In this document: positions 24,143-35,582 of the stretch, in pieces | How positions within the stretch are numbered: the stretch's first letter is position 1 | Layout: every line of letters begins with the position of its first letter | Assembly: GCA_037447605.1 (NCBI GenBank) | Contig: CM074804.1 | Span: forward strand, 2,094,321 to 2,158,320 | Direction: 5' to 3' | Source of the DNA: Zygnema circumcarinatum | Taxonomy: Eukaryota > Streptophyta > Zygnematophyceae > Zygnematales > Zygnemataceae | Length of the DNA: 64,000 nucleotides | The notes under the pieces: model-generated | The model's database searches: none | Told to the model about the DNA's origin: nothing | The model's input: the letters and a program-made list of their open reading frames with translations, nothing else | Position numbers and translations under genes: made by a program

Positions 24143-27100
24143 TTATGCCAAGTCCGCAGCAACCATGAATCTCTCCGTCGCCTGCAGTCCCGTCCCATGT
24201 CCCGACACCACACCACGAGTCAGCCCCCTTCTTTGGAGGAAGGCCACCTCCTTGGGGAGACAACTGGCGCAACGAATGAACCCCAAGTGCTGCTTGATGC
24301 TGCAGCTGTATGAAAACCTCCAAACAAAGTCTAGTGTCCATTTAAGGAGCAGGTGTTGGCGCTCACCGCCTCCCAGGTCAGCAGACGTTTCTGCTCCGGC
24401 CGCAGGGGAACGGGCTCTGCTGCTGCCGCTTGCAGAATGGCCGCAGAAAACGCTTCTGCAGGGACCCCCTTCAAGCAGACTGTGAAGGCAACTTCTTGCG
24501 AGGCAGCTGCGGACTTTGGGGAAGGCCATGGGAGGCTAAGCAACGCAGAAAGTACGAGAGTTCGAGGACTTTAGGCTGCAAGGGGCCAAGCCAGCACAAC
24601 ACACACTCTGACATTTGCAGAAGCTCTTTTGCTGCCAAACCTATGCATATCCTCAACTTTGAGCCTGCCATGGGCAAGGGGACACATGACCCACCTGGCT
24701 TGAGGTAATCGTATACGATGCAATTTTCAGGGAAATTGTCCCTGAAAAACTCATTTGATGGATGATCTGCCACCACCTGGTTGCAGGACCACAATGCGAC
24801 ATGGAGGAAGGGCGTAAGTGACATCTTAACTCAAATGAGTAGCAGCAAAACTCCCGTTCCCGCCAGCGAATAACATGAACACATTTACTACTTTGACCCT
24901 CTCAAATATTCATAGAAGGTTCGGCTGGATTTACTTGCTGGCTGCCATACAAAGATCGTATGAACTGTCCTGCTGAGAAAGGCTTTCCCGTAAAGTAAAG
25001 TGCACACATGATATCCACAATGTGCAGTTCTTACTAACACAAGAATCACATGAGTGCAGCTGATCCAACTTGCGATTTGTTGACACTCAGCTCACATGAT
25101 CTATCTGAGCAGTTCAGTTCTGAGTTTATCACTTGGTAATTTATATGTAGAAATATCTGAAGGTTTTACACATAAAAATTTAGTATTAGGTGTTACTAAA
25201 GTTGTAGATAAATGAGCCAAGACTCTTTTTGTGCAACGGTGCGATACCTATTTCCTGCTGAGTAAACAAGTAAGAGGGTCAAGTCCGTACCGCAATCTTG
25301 CCCATGGCTATAGCTTCTGCAGTGGTTGTGCAGAGAACATCGCTGACACTCGGGTTGACAAACACCTTGTACCTGAAGTGCCACGTGAACGAAAGATTGT
25401 GCAAGGTTAGATTGACCTTACGCCATTCAGTAGTCAACAATGAAGTCAGCCCATGAATTGGTGGAAAGAAGTTGACAGAGGGGGAAGAGGAGGGGGATGG
25501 GGAGGGGGGCGGGGTAGAAAGAGGGAGCATACTTTCGCAATTCCAAGTCAGCATGGTCCTTTTTTCCATGGAAGCGCAGAGGCAGCCTGTGGCTGCAGAG
25601 AGCAACACCTCTCACCTTTTGTCAGAAAGGATAAAAAGTGCCCGGCAATGCATGTACAAAACCTTTGAGTCGAGGGTCATAACTACTACGCTGGAGCATG
25701 ACGAATGGCTTATTAATGAAACCGCACGTCCGTCTCCATTCAACACAGCAGGCTTCACATTTGATAGTACGTCCGCTTACCGTGAAGCAAAATCCATGAC
25801 TTCCACTTCATCAAACCCGCTTCCATAGATATCCATCCACAAGTCATGGCCCTCGCTACCACTCTTCAGCCCACCCTGTGAGGTGCCATTGGCTGCTCCA
25901 TTCTGAGAGGAGCTTGCTGGCCCTGTGCAGGGCTGCACGGAGCCATTATGAGCGGGAAGATGGCTCTGGACGGAAAATCCGTACTGCTGGCAGTGGACGA
26001 GGAGGAGGTCACAGAGTTCACGATATCCTTTTCCCCAAAGCACCTGCGTACAGCAAGTTCATGAAATTGGTCCAAGAAAGCAGCCTCTGTGGTGACGAAA
26101 AAGGCACAGCATCAACTCAAGTAGAACCGTCCTTGCAGTCAGAATAACGATGAATCATACCTTTCCAATAAAATAAAGTCCTCGGCGAATGTCACCAGAC
26201 GCCGTCTTTGCCCCATCTTGCGACGAATAGTCCATCAAAAATTGCGGTGATACCTGGATTAACCCATCCGCACAAGTTTACTCTATCAGGGAAAGAAGAA
26301 TTGCTGACACCATCAACTTTTGAGCAAAGACATAAAGCTTACATTCTTCTAGGTACGATGCGTACACTAGGATAGGTGTAAAATTTCCTACAATAAATAT
26401 CTGAGAGGAATTCCATTCGACATCAGGGGGGGTGTCTTCAAGCATTATTCCACAACAACGGTTGCAGTGCGGAACATGCCCTGCCTATCAATGCCAGTAT
26501 TCATAACGCCATATTCTTTGTGTACATAGTCGGGCTGCTGTACCTGCATGAAAGGTTGCCATAGGCAGAAATATTTATTTTCTACGGTATCTCGAGAAAT
26601 TAAGCTCAACGACTCAACACCAAGGCTTCAGAAAGGACTTGCTCTCACCCCATGCACGTTGCATACGATAGAATTCGTAAAATTCTGCACGGCAGCTGAG
26701 AGACGAATCACACGATGACAGTTGGCGCGAGCTACAAGCCAATTGTAGATGAAAACAAACCGCGCCGTGTTAGGCCCGCCATGGACAAGGTCCCGTTTTA
26801 TGTATTCCACGTAATTGGTGTGCGCAATTCCAACAGATTTCTCATACTTGGTACGCCACTTCGGGCCGACCAAGTGGTACCTGCAATAAGATACGGACTC
26901 TTGTTTAAGGCGTAAAGATTTAGCTTGCAGTAGAAAAGGGCACATAGGTGCAATGCCCCGCCTCCAGCAAAAAGGATGACTATAACAGGAAAATGAAAAC
27001 AGCAAAACAAAACCGCTCGCTGTCTTGCAGCATTTTGTGATGAAAAAATCTTCGGATGGTTTTAAAACAAAAAGGCAATTTGTTGGCAGCTAACATCAAC

Positions 27101-28942
27101 CAAAGGGAATAGACGGGCTTCTGACCTGCCCGTAGCACATGACTGCCAAGGACATCTAAATGGCTTCAAACCTGAGAGGGCAAGCGTACCAGCAAAGGTG
27201 CTCGGGCTCCTCAAGAACCGCTATATCAGCTTCTTCATCCAAAATGTGTTCAGTGACATCCGACCCTGCTCCACACACGATCACAATATATCTCCACCTA
27301 ATCAGCTAGCTGTACGGAGCCAGAATGGATGGAATACTTCAACCCCATGCATAAGAAGAGACTACACCACTTTCTCTGCAATTCTGTCTGATTGCTAATT
27401 GTCACCGCTTGAGCCAACTATACAGCAAAATCGTCACTAAAGGTTTACAGGATAAACAACATTCAATAGGTGGCACTTGGAACAGGCGCCAAGTCTCTGC
27501 AAGAAAATTCAACTGGAACCATTGTTTAGCAGCTTCTTCTGAAGCCGTTCAAGTGTGTCCACCACTGCTTCCCAGGCCCACCAGACTTCCATCTATAGCC
27601 AGCCTGAAAGACTCACTGTCTAGGGGGAAGATGCTGCCCTTTCGTGGGTCATACCACGAATCGTAGAACAAAATCCGCATCTTCGTGGAAATGTTTAGCC
27701 TATTGTTCACCCACTGTCGCACATAGGCTGCTTGCTCTTCACGACTCTGGAAGACTGTGCCCGTGTACACGGTGCGTTGCTGCTCTATAGGGATCCATGG
27801 GAACAGAATGGTGACCCGAACACGATGGTAACGCTCCAAGTAAGCGGCTCGTAGGAGAGGGTTGATACTCGTGCCTGCAACAGCCGCAATGGCCTACGCC
27901 TTGAGAGATGCATCTGCATATAATTCTACAGCGCTGGATGATCAGTAAAGTTCTAGAACCAGGAAAAGTAGAATTACAGCTAAAACATTGAGATCGTTTA
28001 TGACGGGTAACAATTTGTACCAGTGAGCCAGGGCAGGCAGGCCGTCGTAACAATTGTAATAATGTAGTCACCCCTAGCTATACTCAGTGGCATAGTTGGC
28101 ACTGCTGCCGGAAGTTCAAAAGTTTTAAGAACAAACGGTCGATGATACTCCAGTGCAGCCAAACGGCGGACAGCCTCCTGCTGCTTCTTTTGAAATTCGC
28201 ATTTTCGCAGCTGCTTTTTGGAGAGAGCGAGCAACTGTTGATCGCTCGAGTTGACGGGCCGCCCTGCAGTCTCCCGCTTGTCCATAAAAAAAATCAGGTT
28301 CTGCCAGGTCTAACACTCAGCGCGCATTCCAACTGAAACAACGGTAGGGAACATAAGCTCCCGGAACAGCGACTCACAGCGAGGCCCGTGCTTGTAGAAG
28401 TATTGGTAGCCATTGCTCAGGACTGCATCGAGTGCAGACCCATGCCTACGCTGATGCCATAAAGCAGGAACTTGTTCTGAAGTCTTCCTTGATATCCGCA
28501 GTTGCCACCATTTGAATGGCTTACGACTTCGCACGACATGACACTGCTGAGGTAAAGACTTCCCTATCTCTTGGGGTGCCGCAGCTGCTGTGGGTGCACT
28601 TCCACTAGCAGAAGCAGCTCCAGACTGCAGCCTTAAAGCTGTGCGGATCCTTCTGAGGAACCTTCGAAAGCTGACACGCAGCGGTTCCCGGTTCCCGTTC
28701 TTGCTATTCCTTGCGGAGTGATGGCGCTCGGCTGAAACTTGCGGTTTGCTTTTCCATGCTGACTGCACTCTGCCAATCTGCCGTTCAGTGGCATAGAGCC
28801 AATTGCTGCAAATTGCAGCCAGCTGTTGGAGACCATTTGCACCACCTGCGACAACAATAGCTCTATTGTGTCCTGTTGAGTCGCTTTTTCTGGCAGTACT
28901 GGATGGCCGCGCTCTTGGAGTTGAAGGCTGTTCCCCATCCAT
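24143..28942 (-). CDS. DGD1: Digalactosyldiacylglycerol synthase
   Basis: Transfers galactose from UDP-galactose to MGDG in the outer plastid envelope. Minus-strand exons read: N-terminal exon from ATG 28942 to about 28345, then 28276-28021, 27874-27617, 27265-27190, 26880-26649, 26253-26161, 26043-25781, 25592-25533, 25372-25291, 24776-24695, 24506-24367 and 24181-24143. Phases agree from the second exon onward. Conserved blocks: [119 protein letters not shown] and [11 protein letters not shown], a GT-B/GT4 pattern. The protein stops soon after LTWEAATERF, so it lacks the C-terminal extension of the Arabidopsis enzyme. The N-terminal exon is poorly conserved and its boundary and start are tentative. 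Convergent with the folate gene. Confidence 0.9.
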
Positions 28943-29616
28943 TTCCACAGAAGTCTCTAGTAACGATGAAACGCACCTGGAAATAGAATACTTCTGCAGT
29001 TCAAGCTACTAATAAGCTAAAGAAAAAATGCCATGGTATTCTGGTCCCCAAACAAAAGCATTGTAACAGCATTGCAGCCGGCTCTACCTTGTTGAAATAC
29101 AACTGTCCATCCACGCCAGTGATGCCCGCCCGCGCTTGTGGCCCACAGCTCACAGCCCACAGCCCACAGCCTGAGGCCCGAGCGCACAGCGCGGAGCGAT
29201 CAGTGGCGTCTCGGCCTCACCTTCTGCAGGGGCCGCAGCGAATCGAATCTTTGGGCGCCCGTTACGTTCCAGTTACAGTTGCAGTTCCATATCACTGAAC
29301 AGCCTGTTCCAGTCTATGTGTGAAAATGTGAATGATAATTCTCACTAACCAGCAGCATGGAAACGCGTGGTTGAAAGTCGAGTGTCGTGTAGGGCCATAC
29401 CGTACATCACCGTACTGTACGGTAGAGGAAGGTCCTTGCGGCCGTTGGTGGCCCATGCCTTGGTAGTTGGTAGTTGGCAGTTGGTAGTTGGCACTTTGGC
29501 AGGCGCGAGAGCGAAGCGGAGTAGAAGGCTAAGCAGACAGCCGCAGGCGGACAGGGCCGGCAAGGGCTTGGGCTGGGCACCGCACTGCAGCTGCAGCTGC
29601 AGCTGGCCTTGCCTTG
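28943..29616. other. Intergenic promoter-like stretch upstream of DGD1
   Basis: No gene is seen. The stretch contains tandem cacagcc units near 29145-29175, accgtactgtacggtag near 29409 and repeated ttggtagttgg units near 29460-29490. It separates DGD1 from the TTAGGG array. Confidence 0.4.
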
Positions 29617-29959
29617 GGGTTAGGGTTTATGGTGAGGGTTAGGTTGAGGGGTTAGGGTGAGGGTTAGGGTTAGGGTTAGGGTGAGGGTTAGGGTTAGGGT
29701 TAGGGTGAGGGTTAGGGTTAGGGTTAGGGTTAGGGTTAGGGTTAGGGTTAGGGTTAGGGTTAGGGTTAGGGTTAGGGTTCGGGTTAGGGTTAGGGTTAGG
29801 GTTAAGGTTAGGGTTAGGGTTAGGGATAGGGTTAGGGTTAGGGTTAGGGTTAGGGTTAGGGGTTAGCGTTAGGGTTAGAGTTAGGGTTAGGGTAAGGGTT
29901 AGGGTTTAGGGTTAGGGTTGGGGTTAGGGTGAGGTAACGGGTTAGGGTTAAGGTTGGGG
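29617..29959 (+). repeat. Interstitial telomere-like TTAGGG array
   Basis: About 340 bp of GGTTAG hexamers in the TTAGGG phase with scattered variants (tgaggg, ttcggg, ttaaggg, tttaggg). The array is imperfect, as expected for old interstitial telomeric sequence. Its right end lies about 20 bp before the ATG of the glycosyltransferase gene, so it occupies that gene's proximal promoter or 5' UTR. Confidence 0.9.
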
Positions 29960-29980
29960 TGCTCCGTATAGCAAGGACAG

Positions 29981-32900
29981 ATGGAAAGGGGCGGAAGGAT
30001 GGCCTCCAGATGCGCGGCCTGCTCCCTCAGCCTTGGCCGGCCTAGGCGGAGCCCTGCTGCCGCGCTGTCCTCCTCCTCTGCCCGGGCGCTTCTCGCCGGC
30101 GCGCTGCTCGGCTTCCTCGCTGCCGCGACCTGGCTTGTTCCACACTACCTCACGAGGTACCCGCGGGCTGCTTCGGCTTTTGTCGAAGATGCCCTGCTAG
30201 AAGATGTTTCCAGCAAAGGCTGTCAAACTGCTGCAGGTGCCTCCCATTTCCCTTCTTTTTAGAACTTGATGCCGTCGCTTCTTCTGAGGCTAGAAAATGA
30301 TGGAAACGTACATTTCAACTGCCCGAGTTAAATGAAATTAGTCATACGTGGTTCTTTGGTGAGAGATGACTAGGGAACTCAGAGTGGTCTTAGCCATTGA
30401 ACTTTCGTCTACTATACTTTAATGAACTGAAGTGTGCTGTGTTTCATAAATCGCTTTTTTGCCCTAAGCCATAACTGCCAGCAGCGCTATAAGTTGTTCA
30501 TATCCAGGTTAAGGGTATTGAATCGCTCAGTAAAATGTAGACAGCTTATTCACACCATTCGGCCAATTGTCCTAAGACACGTTCCGTTCAAGAGCTGGCA
30601 TGTTGGGTCGCGCTAGCCGGAATGGAATCGCATAAGAGTAGTCGGAGGAAGTTAGTTGTTCTTCCGGGTGCGTGATGGGCTCGAACTTGTGGACTGGCCG
30701 CCAAAATGCTGGTGATGGTCCTGAAGGTCATGTTACTGGGCATGTTTCCAGGGTCATGCTCCTGCAAGTGAACATGCACTTCGTTACCGCTTAAGTTGAT
30801 CAATGTTTCTGAGCAGATGTAAGGTGGTTGATACTCATCACTTCTGTCACATTCGGATTTTGAGAAGGAATTTGGGATGATTGGGTATACCTCCTCTCCA
30901 GCTTCTCAGGATGAGATTACGGAAAGGAGAATGATTGAAGATGTCAGCCTCACGATCTTCTGCGCCCCAAAACCGTTCGAAGATGTGGAGGGGAGGAACT
31001 CACAGCTTCAAGCTCTACTCTCCTGGCTTCGTCTTGACCCCTCCGTTAAGGTGGTCTTAATCGGGAATTCCTCCTTGTCAGCTATAGCAGAAAAGTTTCC
31101 AGGCCGCGTAACTGTCGATTCTGATGTGGACTTCAATTTTATTGGCACCCCTATGTTCCATTCGCTCATAGCCAGAGCAAGAGCAGCTGAGACAAAGTTT
31201 TCACTATTCATCAACGCAGACATCATCCTTCTCAGTGATTTTCTGACAGCGCTGCGCAAAGTAGCCGACAGGTAACGGCCCTGGTCTATGCCTTTTCTCC
31301 AACATCCTGTGCCCCTGGGTAGAGACTTAGAGCCTGCGTTTGTAATGTGTCTCAAGATCTGAATGGAGCAACAAAACAACATAAAGGCATATATGAAGAA
31401 ACCTGACAATCCTTAGAACACGAAAAAGTATTTTGAAGTTAGAGACCGCTGCGTTGAATGTGTTACATGCTGCGCAATACCATCTGTATGGCGATTGTGG
31501 CCAGTTGAGAGTGCCATGTTATAGAAGCGGTTGGATAGGTTGCCATTCTGATTCGTTGACGGAGTTCCTGATTCGTTGACGGAGTTCCTGGTGGCCGTTT
31601 TGGGTCTCACCAGGCACCTTTCTCCTTTATGGCTATTTCCTTTCCTTTTTATCCTGACCATCTGTTCGACTGTAGTTGGCCGTACGTTAAATTCGAACGT
31701 CGTGTTGCTGCCGAACAGGTTTTCAAGTTTCGTGGTCACTGCCATGAGGTGGGACATTGAATCGATGCCGTTTTACTTTGACGAGGCCACGCAGCGCCTC
31801 CTTACAGAGAACGACACAGAGGTTGATGACGATGTTGTGAAGCAGCATATCAAGGAAAAGGGCAGTCTGCATACGTATGGAGGAGTTGATTTTTGGGCCT
31901 GGAATAACGGTCCTGTGCCATTCTTTGAGATACCCATGCCTTCATTCACATTCGGCCGAGGCAGGTAAGAGGTGAGAAAACTACAAGGTTGCAAATTGCT
32001 CATCTTGGTTATATCGCTGTGCTCTTTTTTTTTTTACTTTTTCTCCTCAAGCATGGGTTTCCTTTGGGATATCAGAAGACACCATGAGTGAAAGCCCATC
32101 TCTGATCGCAAGAGGTTAAGTTACGAAGCTCCGAAATGGTGGGGGGGAGGCAGGTATGACAACTGGTTCACACATGAAATGGCTGAGTCAAACATCCGAG
32201 CAGTTGTGGATGCGAGCGATGCCATCACGAGTGTGCACGTGCTGCACTCCTACAGACACCTCAAGCTGCAGGTATGGCGTGTGCCCCAAAGGCGAGGAGA
32301 GGAAGAGGGTGCACTCATTGTGGTGAAGGTAAGGGAGTCGCATATGCCTGCAATTCATGCTGCAGGATCGAACAATTGGACGGCACTTCGGTATGGTGCA
32401 TGGACGTTCTTAGTTAGATCACAATAGTTTCACACCAGCCGCTTTTTCCCACCGAAGGATACCCCCGAGCGTTTAAACTAAGAAAAAGGCGAGGGGGAGG
32501 GTGAGAGGGCTGCATAGCATAGCATGGGTGAGCATAGCTGCGGCTGAACGATTTATTTGGCTTGCCGGATGCATTTGTTCGTCCTGGTCGACATCATCTT
32601 GTCAGATTTCAGTATTCAACTTGTTTATCCGTCAAAATAACGAAGCAAGGTACCACAAACTGCTCTGGGCTGGCTGGCGATAGGGTGCAGGACCCCGTGG
32701 AGGGCAACTTTTGGACCATTAACAAGAAGAAGAACTGGGAAACGTTCGCGAACATTCACCTCTCCCGCACTGTGGGGTCGTTCAGCAGTCAGATGGGCAC
32801 CGCCATGCACCTCCCCTGGAAGCTTGCCACGTGCGATGAGCCGGCCAGTTCGCACATGTGCCTCAGCCGCCGCCTTAAACCCTTCGCCTGCCGCTGCGAA

Positions 32901-34323
32901 TACTCGCCCTACGTCATGCACACGCAGGTGGGCTTCCACCTTGGGGCAGGAGGGGCCTTCGGGGATGTCTTTGGGGGGACTTGCGTTGACCGGTTGTTTT
33001 GGTGGGCCGGGGGTTTTGGAATTCTGTTTTGAGCAGAGCGAACCGTCAACTATCGGGAAGAAAATCTTCTGCGGCAATATTGTCGTAGATAACGACATAG
33101 AACTTCCTGTGACCCCCACAATCCCGGTTGTTCCAGGTCTTCCCCATACTCTTGAGCAGCTGTTGAATGAGGTATGGATTCCACCCAAGGGTAGGCTCTT
33201 CTTCTCCCTCTCTAGAAGTGGGAGATCCCTGTTTCTCTGCATTTCGTTTCGCCTCCCCCCTCTTTCACCTGCTGAGAGTGCTGCGTGTCCTTGCAGGTGG
33301 CAGATGCAAGCAGGGCGGTCACCCTGGTAGCTGCAAGCAGCCGTTACCGTGAGATGTTGGCGGACTTTTCCTGCCGCTGCACCGCACTGGGCGCTAAGAA
33401 TTTCCTCATCGCTGCATTAGACGAGGACCTGTACCGCTTCGCCTTCACGCAGGGCCTGCCCGTCTACTTCGTGGAGTTGCCCATCTGGCTATCTCAGGGC
33501 TACTCTCTCACGCTGGAGGAGGGCACGTCAGACTGCCAGCAAAATGCGTCATGCTTCCATTACTACCGTCAGGTGGGTGGTTATGCAGAACTCGACTGCT
33601 AGGAAAGAGGGATTGCAGGTCATCAGCAGCACAGCGGTTGTTCGTCCGAACTGCTCATGTGTGTGGGGAGCATTCCGTGGTTGGCGACAGGTGAAGTTCT
33701 ATGCGCTTCTCCAAATACTGAAGCGAAACTACAGTGTCTTATGGAGTGATATTGATTCCATATGGATGAAAAATCCGTTCCCTAACTTGCAGTCCCTATG
33801 CGATGGCTGCCTTCTCGTCGAGAGCTCCGTTGTTGACGTGTCTCTTGCAGCGAATGGCCCTCCCCCAGATGGGATTGATTCCGGGGGGCTTATTTTTGCT
33901 CATCCGGATCTGCTGATAGTAAAACTTTTTGAAGAGTTGCTGGACGTGTTAAAGGCGAAGTGGCTGAACAAGAAGAGCGCAGAGCACACCCCTCTGTACT
34001 CCCTCGTTTGTGGGACGAAGGGCGAGACTAGAGGGTCCGCATTAGATGAATGCCGCTACAAGGGCCACCTGCCGGTGGTCTTCCTTCCCCGGGAGGACTA
34101 TGTCACCGTGGAGAACAGCGCTGACTGGACGACCGGGAATGTGCTGGCGGAGTGCCGCAAGAAGGGGTGCCAAGTGGTGCACAACCGGCTCAAGGGGGGC
34201 GGCACTGCGCTCAAAATGCGGCACCTGGAAGAGACCGGTCTGTGGCGCTTTGACGCCGAGCAGAAGATGTGCAGACATCACTGGACAGCAAAGTCGGATG
34301 CCTTTCAAGTCCTTCCAACATAG
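29981..34323 (+). CDS. Two-domain Golgi-type glycosyltransferase (N-terminal GT-A-like plus nucleotide-diphospho-sugar transferase domain)
   Basis: Eight exons with consistent phases: 29981-30236, 30902-31271, 31719-31964, 32154-32271, 32691-32927, 33037-33171, 33297-33572 and 33691-34323, giving 756 residues. A hydrophobic segment near residues 36-57 after an Arg-rich start suggests a type II signal anchor, hence Golgi or ER lumen. The first half has FCAPKPFEDVEGRN, SLFINADIILLSDFLTAL with a DxD-like Asn-Ala-Asp, and YGGVDFWAWNNGPVP, resembling GT-A-like proteins whose members carry INADI..L. The second half has NYSVLWSDIDSIWMKNPFP, the DxD block of the nucleotide-diphospho-sugar transferase family (PF03407, GT77-like), and ends CRHHWTAKSDAFQVLPT. 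Sugar and acceptor are unknown. Met 29999 is an alternative start. Divergent from DGD1. Confidence 0.82.
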
Positions 34324-34452
34324 CACATCGCTGCAGACCGCATGCAGATTCAGCTCCTGCCTTGTACAGTTGTGATTAATTCCGTTCATTCTTTTATCTG
34401 CACTTGCCTTTTGGTATTGGAGGTGGGCGGTGTTTCCTTCTCAATGGATGAT

Positions 34453-34570
<118 letters not shown>

Positions 34571-34675
34571 GCCCATCGCCCGTAGTGTGCCACGTGAACA
34601 CGGCGTACCGTACAGCGTTGCGCCGTACACTCGTGCCAAGCCACGCCGTGGAGCGTCCAACGTGGCCGCCTCCTG

Positions 34676-34800
34676 CCCGCCGGCCGCCCGCGAATCTCTC
34701 CCCGTCCGCCCGCGAATCTCTCCCCGTCCGCCCGCGAATCTCTCCCCGTCCGCCCGCGAATCTCTCCCCGTCCGCCCGCGAATCTCTCCCCGTCCGCCCG
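34676..34800 (+). repeat. 22-bp tandem repeat
   Basis: Five to six copies of cccgcgaatctctccccgtc plus two bases are arranged head to tail. The copies are nearly identical. The array lies in the intergenic region between the glycosyltransferase and HEMA; nothing in it looks coding. Confidence 0.9.
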
Positions 34801-35446
34801 GGACCGCTCCGACGCCCACGTGGGCGTGATCTCCCCGTCGATTCGCTGTCTGTTCTAAGGACACATCTAAAAATAGTTAAAGACACCACTCAAACGTCAG
34901 CAGTGGGGCTGCAGCCAATCAGGAGCCGTCTACTTCCCTTACGTCGTACGGCGTGCTCGTCGCCGGTAGTTGACGAGGGTGGGCATTTTTGTCGTTTGCG
35001 TAGAGCACGGAGATATCGCTACTCCGACGGTAGCCGGCCAAAACTTGCCGGCGCCGAGCTGCCGGCAGTGGCTTCATTAGCGATTTCAGACGGCCGGCGG
35101 CTCTGCCGTCAGCGATCGAGGCTACCAGTGGGTCCAGCGCCGGCACGATCTGCCAGCAAGATCCGATACGCCGGCGAAGTTACGATATTTCGTTGAGCCT
35201 TATCGCAAAGGACAAGCTGGTCTTTCCGAGTGGGTCCTGATTGGCCGAACCATTCTTGCTGACGCCATCGTTGTGGAAATCACAGTTTTTCGTTGTGCCC
35301 AGACCCAGCTCCCTTTCTAAATTTTCCCGATCCGCCCCCGCGCGATCGCAGCCGTCCGCTCTCGCCATTGGCCGCCTCGCGGATTGCGATAACGGGCGAC
35401 TTCTCGGCCAACCAGAGCGGTCCACGTAACCATTTAAGCGATCTCC

Positions 35447-35470
35447 GCCAATCAGAACACGCCACGTGAC
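35447..35470 (+). promoter_or_regulatory. CCAAT plus CACGT composite element upstream of HEMA
   Basis: GCCAATCA is followed after exactly six bases by GCCACGTGA, about 113 bp before the HEMA start codon. The same arrangement and spacing recur upstream of the GNAT gene and the Argonaute relic. CCAAT boxes bind NF-Y and CACGT cores bind bZIP/bHLH factors in plants; function here is inferred. Confidence 0.6.
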
Positions 35471-35582
35471 CCGCCTGCCCTCCGAAGCCTCCCTTTGAGA
35501 CGGGGCTGCGCTGAGACTTCGTATCAGTCGCCGCCTACAGCTGCCGTCTCCCCTCCCCCTCCCGACCTGCCTCCACGCAGCC

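Noticed and set aside
24726-24750. Perfect 10-bp hairpin ttttcaggga/tccctgaaaa, considered as a terminator or regulatory RNA
   Set aside because: It lies inside a conserved DGD1 coding exon and encodes the conserved FFRDNFPEN segment; likely coincidence.
29657-29866. Arg-Val repeat ORF
   Set aside because: Translation of the TTAGGG array.
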